Source: Chryseobacterium indologenes
Lineage (GTDB): Bacteria; Bacteroidota; Bacteroidia; Flavobacteriales; Weeksellaceae
Reading direction: 5' to 3'
Length of the DNA: 64,000 nt
NCBI GenBank assembly: GCA_001013295.1
Contig: LAZY01000010.1
Coordinates: 62,001 to 126,000, forward strand
The notes under the pieces are model-generated. The model did not search any database, was not told where the DNA came from, and saw only the letters and a program-made list of their open reading frames with translations. Both the position numbers and the translations under genes were made by a program. Shown in pieces: positions 54,133 through 62,866 of this stretch (positions within the stretch are counted from its first letter, which is position 1; the number at the start of each line of letters is the position of its first letter).

Positions 54133-55560
54133 ATGAGAAAAACATTCTTATTTTTCTTCATGGCATTGATGATGTCATGGAATAGCCTTAAAGCGCAGGC
54201 TGATTACATTATTATGCTGGATAACGGAAGTTCTGTTTCCAATGATGAGTATGCTAATATGAAACGGGGTGCCACTAAGCTGATGGAGGAGCTTTTAGCA
54301 TGCAATACCCAAAACAGGGTTGCTGTCGTGCAATATGGAACCGGAAAATATGGAGATACCAGCGGAACAGGCAAATCTTTAATTTATATTGAATCCGACT
54401 TTACCAATGACTACTTTACCGTTCAAAACTTTGAAAGACGTCTGGATTTCGGACATCTTTTCAATGAATCTCTTGGCTTGATTGCAGATGCCTTAAATGG
54501 AGCAGGAACACCTGAAATCATAAGTCCTCAAACAACATTGAGCAATGGACAACCTTTAAAATTTGTTGTATTTACAGATGCAGAAAGAAATTCAGGTGGA
54601 GCTGACGGGTCTTATCTGGTGAATTATAACAATACAGGTTATAGTAATCCATTAGCATTTGAGAATGTTGTGAAATTTAAAACAATGGGTGCACAATTTA
54701 CAATGATTCATGCCAATACAAATACTATGGCCGTAGGGGCAGCGGCATCTATTGCAAGTGCTGGAGGTTTGTATATGGGAGCAACAGGATTGGAGCCTAA
54801 TGTGCAGGATCCTGATTATGGTGTGCTGCCAAGACTATATTATAACAGACCTAATGGATTCAGCGTAGGGCAGCCTGAAATGGACTACTGGCCGAACCTT
54901 GCAGCGAATATATGTAATAACAACGGGATGGGAACGGTTAACTTCAGATATGAACCGGGAGAATGTATAAAGCAGCCGGCAGGTATCGGTGGTTATTATA
55001 ACCTGCCGCCGGGTGCTACTTTGGTGAATTTAAGGCTTGAGTTGATAGGGTTGCAGAACGGAACTGTATTTCCTATAGTGTTTAATCCTACTTTTGGAGT
55101 AGGGGCTCCCAACTTTTATAATTACTATCTCCAGCCTTCAGATTTTGCTGCAGCTTTGGGTGGAGGAGCAATAGGAGAGCAGAAATTCAGAATATCTATG
55201 GTTTATCTTTATAATGGGGAATATAAGATTGCTTATGCCTGGAACAATTACCCGTTTTTTGATTATGATATTACAATGAAGTGTCCGCATTTGAGAACGG
55301 CACAGACGCAGCCGGAGGAGAAAACATTCAGATTGACACCAAATCCTACCAGCGGTCAGTTTAAAGTGGTTCTGAAAGAAGGAGTGGGAGCAAAAACATT
55401 GGAAGTAAGAGATCTGACGGGAAATACAGTCTATAATAAAGTATTGCGTAACGATAAAGAGGTGAGCGTTGATCTGAGCTCCAGAAAAGAAGGAGTTTAC
55501 ATTGTCAATGTAACAACAGAGAAAAATGAAACCTATTCAGAAAAGATTATTAAGAAATAA
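54133..55560 (+). CDS. T9SS type A-sorted protein with VWA-like domain, copy 1
   Basis: A 475-residue secreted protein. A signal peptide ends at NSLKAQ. The N-terminal domain begins DYIIMLDNGSSVSNDEYANM and continues with ELLACNTQNRVAVVQYGTG, ESLGLIADALNG and VVFTDAERNSGG. This is the von Willebrand A layout, but the metal-binding motif is D-N-G-S-S rather than DxSxS, so ion binding may be lost. A middle beta domain has FRYEPGECIKQPAG. The last ~75 residues are a type A sorting domain (LTPNPTSGQFKVVL to SEKIIKK). It is followed at 165 bases by a homologue. Confidence 0.85.
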   Translation: MRKTFLFFFMALMMSWNSLKAQADYIIMLDNGSSVSNDEYANMKRGATKLMEELLACNTQNRVAVVQYGTGKYGDTSGTGKSLIYIESDFTNDYFTVQNFERRLDFGHLFNESLGLIADALNGAGTPEIISPQTTLSNGQPLKFVVFTDAERNSGGADGSYLVNYNNTGYSNPLAFENVVKFKTMGAQFTMIHANTNTMAVGAAASIASAGGLYMGATGLEPNVQDPDYGVLPRLYYNRPNGFSVGQPEMDYWPNLAANICNNNGMGTVNFRYEPGECIKQPAGIGGYYNLPPGATLVNLRLELIGLQNGTVFPIVFNPTFGVGAPNFYNYYLQPSDFAAALGGGAIGEQKFRISMVYLYNGEYKIAYAWNNYPFFDYDITMKCPHLRTAQTQPEEKTFRLTPNPTSGQFKVVLKEGVGAKTLEVRDLTGNTVYNKVLRNDKEVSVDLSSRKEGVYIVNVTTEKNETYSEKIIKK

Positions 55561-55567
55561 ATAAAAT

Positions 55568-55594
55568 AAAACTGCCAAACTCTGGCAGTTTTTT
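55568..55594 (+). terminator. Rho-independent terminator
   Basis: AAAACTGCCA and TGGCAGTTTT arms around a five-base loop, then TT, after VWA-like copy 1. Confidence 0.8.
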
Positions 55595-55725
55595 ATTTTA
55601 AATATAATGGTTGTTTTGTAGTAAAAATTAAATATATTTTTATTTAAATGTTAAAATTTTAAATTTATTTCACTGTTTGTGGAAAAAATGTTACTTTAAC
55701 AAAACTAAATTTAAAACTTTTAACT

Positions 55726-57150
55726 ATGAAAAAAACATTTTTGTTGCTCTTCATGACATTCTTTACGTCATGGAGTCATCTCAATGCACAATCTGATTAC
55801 ATTGTCATGTTAGATAATGGATCTTCCACCAATCAGATAAACTATGCCCAGATGAGGTTGGGTGCCATTAAGCTGATGGAGCAGCTTTTAGCCTGTAATC
55901 CTGGAAACAGAGTAGCTGTTGTACAATATGGAGCAGGAGTACAGGGAAGTAATACAGGAATATATAAACCCTTAATTTATATTGAGTCTGATTTTACTAA
56001 AGATCATTTTACTGCACAAAACTTTGAAAGACGATTGAATTACGGAGATTTCTTCGATGAATCCTTAGGTTTGGTAGATGATGCTTTAAATGGAACTCCT
56101 AATACAAGTATTGTAAGCAGTCAGACAACATTAAATGTGCAGCAGCCTCTGAATGTTATTGTTCTGACTGATGCAGATAGAAGTTCAGGAGGTATTAATA
56201 TTAATAACTCATCATTGATTATAAACAGCGATCCCAATGCTCCTTCAGAATTTTTTTATATGCTGAAATTTAAAAATGAAAGAGAGGCGAAATTTACAGT
56301 CGTTCATTTAAATACCAAGGCTGTGAATATTCAGGCTGCAGCAGCGGTTGCAAGTGCAAGCCCTGTAGGTCCTTATTCCGGACCGGCAGAGTGGGTTTCA
56401 GGTAATGATAATAATGGGGGCAGAATGTATTATAATAGAACGAATGGGTTTGGTATGTTTAGCTCTGAAATAGACTATTGGAAAAATATGGCAGGGAAGA
56501 TCTGTACACCTTCTAAAGGCCAGGCGACTTTGGACTTTAAATATGAGCCACAGAGTTGTGGTGTTACTCCTGCAACATTTCAAGGACACTATTATCTTCC
56601 AGCGGCTGGTACTACTGTAGTAGATTTCAAACTGGATGTGGTAAGTTTGTCTACAGGGCAAGTGTATCCTATAGCTGTTAATCCTACGATTGGAGGTTCA
56701 GGCTATTTTGAATATAATGTTCAGCTTTCAGATTTAGCTATTCTGAAATATGAGAACGCTACAGGTTGGCATAAGTATAGGGTGACTTTGATTTATGACA
56801 ATCATGGTCAGATCGAGACTGTCTATAGTTGGAACAACTATCCGTTTTTTGATTATGATATTGCGATAGAGTGCCCAAGACCAAGTGCAGTGAGCGCTTC
56901 AGAGGAAGAAAAGATTTTCAGACTGACTCCAAATCCTACCAATGGATTATTTAAAGCCGTTTTTACCAATGAAATAAAATCCGGAAAACTGGAAGTAAGA
57001 GATCTTGCAGGAAATACAGTGTATAATAAAGTATTTCGTAATGAAAAAGAAGTGAGCGTTGATCTGAGCTCCAGGAAAGAAGGAGTTTACATTGTCAATG
57101 TAACAACAGATAAAAATGAAACCCATTCAGAAAAAATCATCAAACAATAA
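55726..57150 (+). CDS. T9SS type A-sorted protein with VWA-like domain, copy 2
   Basis: A 474-residue homologue of the preceding gene. It has a signal peptide ending HLNAQ, the VWA-like domain (DYIVMLDNGSSTNQINYAQM; QLLACNPGNRVAVVQYGAG; NVIVLTDADRSSGG), a middle beta domain (FKYEPQSCGVTPATF) and a type A sorting domain. The D-N-G-S-S variant is shared, so the loss is ancestral to the pair. The sorting-domain DNA is nearly identical to copy 1 (70 of 72 bases at 57052-57123) while the rest is much more diverged. It has its own terminator. Confidence 0.85.
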   Translation: MKKTFLLLFMTFFTSWSHLNAQSDYIVMLDNGSSTNQINYAQMRLGAIKLMEQLLACNPGNRVAVVQYGAGVQGSNTGIYKPLIYIESDFTKDHFTAQNFERRLNYGDFFDESLGLVDDALNGTPNTSIVSSQTTLNVQQPLNVIVLTDADRSSGGININNSSLIINSDPNAPSEFFYMLKFKNEREAKFTVVHLNTKAVNIQAAAAVASASPVGPYSGPAEWVSGNDNNGGRMYYNRTNGFGMFSSEIDYWKNMAGKICTPSKGQATLDFKYEPQSCGVTPATFQGHYYLPAAGTTVVDFKLDVVSLSTGQVYPIAVNPTIGGSGYFEYNVQLSDLAILKYENATGWHKYRVTLIYDNHGQIETVYSWNNYPFFDYDIAIECPRPSAVSASEEEKIFRLTPNPTNGLFKAVFTNEIKSGKLEVRDLAGNTVYNKVFRNEKEVSVDLSSRKEGVYIVNVTTDKNETHSEKIIKQ

Positions 57151-57163
57151 TTTTAAAGTAAGG

Positions 57164-57189
57164 AACTGCTCGCAAGAGCAGTTTTTTTT
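57164..57189 (+). terminator. Rho-independent terminator
   Basis: AACTGCTC and GAGCAGTT arms with a GCAA tetraloop, then eight T residues, after VWA-like copy 2. Confidence 0.9.
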
Positions 57190-57402
57190 AGCCACTTTTT
57201 AGTGTCATAATTTATAATATATTACCTTGAGTTATTGTCAACTGTGGTATGTAAGGCATAAAATGAAAGTGAATTCCCTGTATTGGGAATTTTTAAATCA
57301 TATTTTATAATTGTTGAATTATAAGTATTGGTTTTGTTTTAAATTAAAATTAAAAATAATGGTTTTTGTTTATTTAATATTCGTAGATTAGCGCTTTTAA
57401 TA

Positions 57403-60063
57403 ATGGATATGAAAAATAAAGCTCTACCTATTTTATTTGCGGTGTTTTCTGCATTTCCAACATTATTGTTTGGACAAGATAATGAAAAGTTGATTAAAGA
57501 TTATATTTCTCAAAATAAAATAAGGGAATATAAAAAATCTGATCTTAATAATATCATTATTGACAATGTAGATCCTTCAAAATCAATGAATGGTGACGTT
57601 GTAAGGTTTTTACAGACGTATAATGGTTTGCCAATATATAGTTCTTCGGGGACGGCGCTCATCAGAGATGGGAAGATTATTTACTATGTAGACAATTTCG
57701 TAAAAGATTATACTACTTCTACATCAGGAACAGCCATAGTCAATAAAAAGGCAGCGCTTCAAAAGATTGCTGAAGATTTGAAAAATTCTGATATTGCCGG
57801 TTTTACCATTCTTGGATATAATGAAAAGAATGGGCAGCAGGCTACATCAGCCAATCAGCGATTGGTATACGTAAATGATGAAAAAGGAAATTTACGCCTT
57901 GCCTATGAATACAATCTGACAGAACCAAAATCTCCCAATTACTGGAATATTCTGGTGGATGCAAGCAATGGAAATATCCTGGAGAAAAATAACCTGACGT
58001 TGTCATGCAGCTTCCATCCTAATGCATACGCTTCAGATATTGATCATAACCATACTGATCATTTGGAAAAAGCATTTATTGGTCCAGAAAATATGATAGC
58101 AAAAAATAATGCGGCATTATTGGCACCGGACAATGCAACTTATAATGTATTCCCTTTACCTATTGAATCAGCAACATTCGGATTAAGATCTCTTGTTTCC
58201 AATCCATGGATTCTTGCTGCTTCTCCGGAAGGATGGCATTCTGATGGAACAACCCATTATAATATCACCAGAGGAAACAATGTATTTGCCTACGAAGATG
58301 TTGCAGGAAATGCAATGTCAGCTTCAAATAACTTACCAGGAACACCTGCAGATGGTGGGGCGTCCCGAAATTTTGATTTCCCTTTTGGGATGTATTCTAC
58401 AGCTGCAGCTAATAGAAATGCATCGATTACCAATTTATTTTATCTGAATAATAAAGCCCACGATATTTTCTATAAATTCGGATTCACAGAAACAGCAAGA
58501 AATTTCCAGCAGAATAATTTTGGAAGTGGACCTGTAGGAGGGGATGATGATATGGTATATGCAGAGGCACAAGATGGAGGGGGAACGAATAATGCCAATT
58601 TCTCTTCTCCTGGAGATGGTTATAATCCTAAAATGCAAATGTATCTTTGGTCAACTACCAATACCAGATTATTATTCTATAATACCCCTGGTGCAGCAAG
58701 TAGCCGTGCTCCAATTGTGGGAAGCGCTCAGTTTGGTCCTGCATTAAATGCAACCGGAGTAACAGGGGAGGTGAAACTGTCGCCGGATTTACAGGCTTGT
58801 CAGGCATTACCGGCAGGAGCTCTTACCGGAAAAATCGGACTTATTGAAAGAGGAGGAGGAGCTAATTGCGGCTTTGCTGTAAAAGTAAAAAATGCTCAGA
58901 ATGCCGGAGCTATAGGAGTGATCGTATACAGTAACGCTGGAGGCTCCAGTATTCCTGCTGTAATGGGAGGAGTAGATGGTTCCATTACAATTCCTTCCGT
59001 AGTTGTTCAGAACGCAGAGGGAGAATACATCAAAAGCCAGCTGGCTTCTAATACGATTGTAAACGTTACCTTGAAAAAAGATGCAGCTTATAATGTAGTA
59101 CCTGATGGAAGTTTTGATAACGGAGTGGTTATTCATGAATACGGACACGGAATTTCAAACAGATTAACCGCTACAGGTGCAGGTTGTTTAAATACCAATG
59201 CAAGTAAAGAGCAGATGGGTGAAGGATGGTCTGACTTCTTTGCTCTTATGTTAACCAATAAAGCCGGTGATAATGCTTCAGTGCCAAGAGCAATGGGTAC
59301 TTATGTATCCGGTCAGTCAAATGAAGGAGCGGGAATCAGACCGGCAAGATATTCTCCGGATTTTGCAGTGAATCCTTTTACCTATGGAAGTACGAATACC
59401 ATGCAGTATACCAATACAAGTGGTGCTTTAGTTCCGGATGTACACTCTATCGGATTTGTTTGGGCTACCATGCTATGGGATCTTCATTGGAAATATGTTG
59501 AAAAATACGGCTATTCTTCCGATGTATTGGCTAATACCACAAACGGAAGTACAAAAGTATTACAATTGATCATGGATGGCTTAAAACTTCAGGTATGTAA
59601 TCCTTCCTTTATTGAGGGTAGAGATGCCATACTGAAAGCAGAGTTAGCAACTACTCAGGGAGCTGACAAATGTATGATCTGGAATGTTTTTGCAAAAAGA
59701 GGTTTAGGGCTAAATGCAAATGCAGGAGTTAAGAGTAATATTACCGATCAGGTAGAAAACTTTGAAGTGCCTGAAGAATGTTTATTGGCAACCAATGAAG
59801 TAAAAACGGTAAAAGAAAGTAGAATTTCAATTTACCCGAACCCTGCCAGAGATGAATTCTATATCAATTTCCCAAGCAATACCCTTGGAAAAGTAAACGT
59901 AGAGCTTTATGATATGTCAGGTAAAATGGTTTCTTCAGAAGACAAAATTTCACCGGACGCTAAAAAGGCAATTTCTACAGCAAATCTCATTAATGGAACT
60001 TATATTGTAAAAATAAAAGGACTAGGATTTGAATCTTCTTCAAAAGTAATTGTTAGAAAATAA
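57403..60063 (+). CDS. M36-family (fungalysin) metallopeptidase with type A T9SS sorting domain
   Basis: An 886-residue secreted zinc protease. A signal peptide ends at LLFGQ. A propeptide/FTP-like domain follows (VRFLQTYNGLPIYSSSGTAL, about residue 70), then the M36 catalytic region. The zinc site is H578-E579 and H582 in HEYGHG, with the third ligand E607 in MGEGWSDFF. A PA domain (about residues 445-545, GKIGLIERGGGANCGFAVKV, GVIVYSN) is inserted before the zinc motif. The end is a type A sorting domain (ISIYPNPARDEF to KVIVRK). It is probably autoprocessed and exported to degrade external proteins. Confidence 0.93.
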   Translation: MDMKNKALPILFAVFSAFPTLLFGQDNEKLIKDYISQNKIREYKKSDLNNIIIDNVDPSKSMNGDVVRFLQTYNGLPIYSSSGTALIRDGKIIYYVDNFVKDYTTSTSGTAIVNKKAALQKIAEDLKNSDIAGFTILGYNEKNGQQATSANQRLVYVNDEKGNLRLAYEYNLTEPKSPNYWNILVDASNGNILEKNNLTLSCSFHPNAYASDIDHNHTDHLEKAFIGPENMIAKNNAALLAPDNATYNVFPLPIESATFGLRSLVSNPWILAASPEGWHSDGTTHYNITRGNNVFAYEDVAGNAMSASNNLPGTPADGGASRNFDFPFGMYSTAAANRNASITNLFYLNNKAHDIFYKFGFTETARNFQQNNFGSGPVGGDDDMVYAEAQDGGGTNNANFSSPGDGYNPKMQMYLWSTTNTRLLFYNTPGAASSRAPIVGSAQFGPALNATGVTGEVKLSPDLQACQALPAGALTGKIGLIERGGGANCGFAVKVKNAQNAGAIGVIVYSNAGGSSIPAVMGGVDGSITIPSVVVQNAEGEYIKSQLASNTIVNVTLKKDAAYNVVPDGSFDNGVVIHEYGHGISNRLTATGAGCLNTNASKEQMGEGWSDFFALMLTNKAGDNASVPRAMGTYVSGQSNEGAGIRPARYSPDFAVNPFTYGSTNTMQYTNTSGALVPDVHSIGFVWATMLWDLHWKYVEKYGYSSDVLANTTNGSTKVLQLIMDGLKLQVCNPSFIEGRDAILKAELATTQGADKCMIWNVFAKRGLGLNANAGVKSNITDQVENFEVPEECLLATNEVKTVKESRISIYPNPARDEFYINFPSNTLGKVNVELYDMSGKMVSSEDKISPDAKKAISTANLINGTYIVKIKGLGFESSSKVIVRK

Positions 60064-60088
60064 ATAACTTTATATAATCAAATTCAGA

Positions 60089-60118
60089 ATCGCCACAAGC
60101 TTTGCTTGTGGCGATTTT
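60089..60118 (+). terminator. Rho-independent terminator
   Basis: TCGCCACAAG and CTTGTGGCGA arms around CTTTG, then TTTT, after the metallopeptidase gene. Confidence 0.85.
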
Positions 60119-60165
60119 ATTTATCTATTACCACAACACTTCGGATTATTTTAATTTATATGTCG

Positions 60166-60173
60166 TAACTTTG
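60166..60173 (+). promoter_or_regulatory. -7 box of the EamA transporter gene
   Basis: TAACTTTG lies 18 bases before the ATG at 60192. A weak TTC, 22 bases further upstream, may act as the -33 element. It supports this start. Confidence 0.5.
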
Positions 60174-60191
60174 CAGGCTGTTAAAAAAATT

Positions 60192-61178
60192 ATGAAGAAG
60201 AAAAATATACTAAAAGGTGTTTTATTTGTAGGAATTGGAGCTAGTATATACGGTATGTTGGCCACTTTTGTGAAGATGGCTTATCATGATGGTTTTACAA
60301 CTTCCGAAGTCACTACCGCCCAGTTTGTATTGGGGCTTGCAGGACTTTTGATCCTGAATTTTATTCAGACGCTGACCTCAAAACAAAAACTGCCATTACC
60401 AAGCTCTAAAGAAGTCAGAATGCTGATACTGGCAGGAACTTCCCTTGGAGGAACCAGCTTGTTTTATTATATCGCAGTTCAGTACATCAACGTTTCTATT
60501 GCGATTGTATTGCTGATGCAGTCTGTGTGGTTCAGTGTAGTGGTGGAAAGTATTCTGACCAAAAAACTGCCTAATGCAAGAAAAGTGGTTTCAGTTATTA
60601 TTGTATTGGTAGGAACCGTTCTGGCGACTAACCTTATCGATATGGAGATTGAGCTGGACTGGCATGGAGTTTTCTGGGGACTGATGGCGGCGGCTTCTTA
60701 TACGCTGACAATGTTTACTTCTAATACCCTGGCTACCCACCTTCCGGTTTTCAGAAAAAGTATTATCATGCTGACAGGAGGTTCTGTGGTGGTATTTGCA
60801 TTCCTGTTTTTTGCACAGGTAGGCCCAATGCATTTTGACGGATTGAAATCATTTTATCTGAATTTTACAGAAAATACAGAACATATTCACCCGTTCAATT
60901 ATTCCATATTCTGGACCTATGGAGCGGTACTGGCACTCTTTGGAACCATTATTCCGCCGATTTTATTCAACATTGGTTTCCCGAACGCAGGATTGGGACT
61001 GGGAAGTATTGTTTCATCACTTGAGCTTCCGGTTTCAGTAACCATGGCTTTTGTTTTATTAGGTGAAAAAGTATTTCTCATACAATGGGTTGGGATTGCT
61101 TTAATCCTGTTTGCAATTGTTTTAATGAACCTTCCTTCCAAAAAAGAAAAAGAGGTTTCAATGGCAGAATTGTCTTAA
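60192..61178 (+). CDS. EamA-family (drug/metabolite) transporter
   Basis: A 328-residue membrane protein with about ten transmembrane helices and two EamA repeats, started at the ATG at 60192 (MKKKNILKGVLF). Typical phrases are GASIYGMLATFVKMAY, SLGGTSLFYYIAVQYINVSIA and, in the second repeat, LGSIVSSLELPVSVTMAFVLLGEKV. The substrate is unknown. The terminator follows directly. Confidence 0.88.
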   Translation: MKKKNILKGVLFVGIGASIYGMLATFVKMAYHDGFTTSEVTTAQFVLGLAGLLILNFIQTLTSKQKLPLPSSKEVRMLILAGTSLGGTSLFYYIAVQYINVSIAIVLLMQSVWFSVVVESILTKKLPNARKVVSVIIVLVGTVLATNLIDMEIELDWHGVFWGLMAAASYTLTMFTSNTLATHLPVFRKSIIMLTGGSVVVFAFLFFAQVGPMHFDGLKSFYLNFTENTEHIHPFNYSIFWTYGAVLALFGTIIPPILFNIGFPNAGLGLGSIVSSLELPVSVTMAFVLLGEKVFLIQWVGIALILFAIVLMNLPSKKEKEVSMAELS

Positions 61179-61208
61179 AAAGAATATTTAAATAAAAATA
61201 ACACTTGA

Positions 61209-61237
61209 AAAACCGTTCCTTTTGGAGCGGTTTTTTT
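61209..61237 (+). terminator. Rho-independent terminator
   Basis: AACCGTTCC and GGAGCGGTT arms (one G-U pair) with a short loop and T run after the EamA gene. Confidence 0.85.
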
Positions 61238-61263
61238 AATTTTAGAAATCTAAATAAAATTTC

Positions 61264-62259
61264 ATGAACTATTTCAGAAATCTGATGGCTGTAATCACGT
61301 TGGCAGCTGTTCCTAATTTTATGTTTTCCCAAATGAAACCTCTGGATGCTATGTTGTCAGATTATAAATACCCTTACGAAGTTCATTTTCTCAGTCTAAA
61401 ATCTCAAAACAATGATCTGAAAATGGCTTATATGGATGTACATCCGGCAAAATCTAACGGTAAAACGATAATGCTGCTGCATGGGAAAAATTTCAATGGT
61501 GCTTACTGGGAGAGAACCGCAAAAGATTTATCTGCTAAAGGATTCAGGGTGGTAATTCCCGATCAGATAGGATTTGGAAAATCATCAAAACCTCATAGTT
61601 ATCAATTTTCCTTCTCTCAGCTTGCTGACAATACCAAGGCTATCCTGGATGAACTGAAAATTGATAAAGCAATAGTGCTGGGACATTCGATGGGTGGGAT
61701 GGTGGCTACCAGATTTACATTACTTTATCCGGAGAAAGTTCAGAAACTGATTCTTGAGAACCCTATTGGATTGGAAGATTATAAAACCTTTGCCGCTTAT
61801 CAAACCATTGATCAGGCTTACCAATCTGAGCTTAAGAACACAGCCGAAACCTATAAAAATTATCAGTTGAAATTCTATTATGACAATAAATGGAAAGAAG
61901 AATACCAACCCTGGCTGGATCTGATCGCAGGCTGGACTATTCATTCAGACTATCCGCAGGTAGCCTGGGATGCAGCATTGACAACCGATATGATTTATAA
62001 TCAGCCGGTGTGTTATGAATTTAAAAATATAAAAGTACCAACACTCCTCATCATTGGAACAAGAGACAGAACAGCCATAGGAAAAGATCGAGCTCCTAAG
62101 GAACTTCAGCCTAAAATGGGACAGTATCAGGAATTGGGAAAGAAAACGCAACGTGAAATTGCAGGCTCAAAACTTGTTGAAATTGAAAATGTAGGACACT
62201 TACCTCATATAGAAGTTTATCCTGAATTTTTTAAAGCACTGTATGATTTTATTAAATAA
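61264..62259 (+). CDS. Exported alpha/beta hydrolase
   Basis: A 331-residue protein with a signal peptide (MNYFRNLMAVITLAAVPNFMFSQ). The alpha/beta hydrolase fold shows the oxyanion region LLHGKNFNGAYWERTA, the nucleophile elbow GHSMGG (serine), an acid in IIGTRDRTA, and the histidine in VGHLPHIEVYPEF. The family includes haloalkane dehalogenases, epoxide hydrolases and esterases; the substrate cannot be told. Its presence in the periplasm or outside is inferred from the signal. Confidence 0.88.
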   Translation: MNYFRNLMAVITLAAVPNFMFSQMKPLDAMLSDYKYPYEVHFLSLKSQNNDLKMAYMDVHPAKSNGKTIMLLHGKNFNGAYWERTAKDLSAKGFRVVIPDQIGFGKSSKPHSYQFSFSQLADNTKAILDELKIDKAIVLGHSMGGMVATRFTLLYPEKVQKLILENPIGLEDYKTFAAYQTIDQAYQSELKNTAETYKNYQLKFYYDNKWKEEYQPWLDLIAGWTIHSDYPQVAWDAALTTDMIYNQPVCYEFKNIKVPTLLIIGTRDRTAIGKDRAPKELQPKMGQYQELGKKTQREIAGSKLVEIENVGHLPHIEVYPEFFKALYDFIK

Positions 62260-62353
62260 CTGACTGATCCCGTAATTTCAGCTCGAAAGGTTAGTTTCTG
62301 TATTTAAGAAGGTGCTGGTTTTTACAGGTAAAAAAAAATGAATAAAAAGAAGG

Positions 62354-62851
62354 ATGAAAATCAAAAATAAACAGGGGAATAATGATGGTTTCTGGGCGGT
62401 CTTTTTCTACATTGTATTTATACTTTTGTTCCTTGGAATGGGAGTTGGCGGAGTTTATTATAGTGTCAATAAATTTTACAGGCATATCAATTTAGTATCT
62501 GATGGGGTCAAAACGGAAGCAAGGATCACGGGATATGAAGAAAGTTGGTCGAAGGATAGTGACGGGAATGGAAGTACTAAAATGTATTCTCCGGTGATCA
62601 CTTATTATGACTCTTCCAATCATTCGTATACCCTCCATGCTGATTATAGCAGCAGTAGCAGGGAATGGTCCAATGATGTAACCGTGTATTTTGATAAAGA
62701 AGATCCTTCCAAGGCCATTCGTGGCGGATTCTGGCATCTTTGGTTCTGGCCTTTTATAATCCTTTGCCTTTCTATGATCCCATTGGGAATAGTATTGTTT
62801 GTTCTTAATTATTATATAAAGTCATTATATAAGAGAAAAAAACGTTTGTAG
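62354..62851 (+). CDS. DUF3592-family membrane protein
   Basis: A 165-residue protein with two transmembrane helices (residues ~14-38 and ~132-155) and a beta-rich middle domain (VKTEARITGYEES, MYSPVITYYDSSNHSYT, NDVTVYFDKEDPSKAI), matching the DUF3592 pattern. The family function is unknown. It is convergent with the MFS gene, and the two share a terminator. Confidence 0.8.
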   Translation: MKIKNKQGNNDGFWAVFFYIVFILLFLGMGVGGVYYSVNKFYRHINLVSDGVKTEARITGYEESWSKDSDGNGSTKMYSPVITYYDSSNHSYTLHADYSSSSREWSNDVTVYFDKEDPSKAIRGGFWHLWFWPFIILCLSMIPLGIVLFVLNYYIKSLYKRKKRL

Positions 62852-62866
62852 CTAAACGTTTTTTTC
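62835..62866. terminator. Bidirectional terminator
   Basis: AAACGTTT-type arms are flanked by A and T runs on both sides. It overlaps the 3' ends of the DUF3592 and MFS genes, so it probably acts for both. Confidence 0.7.
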
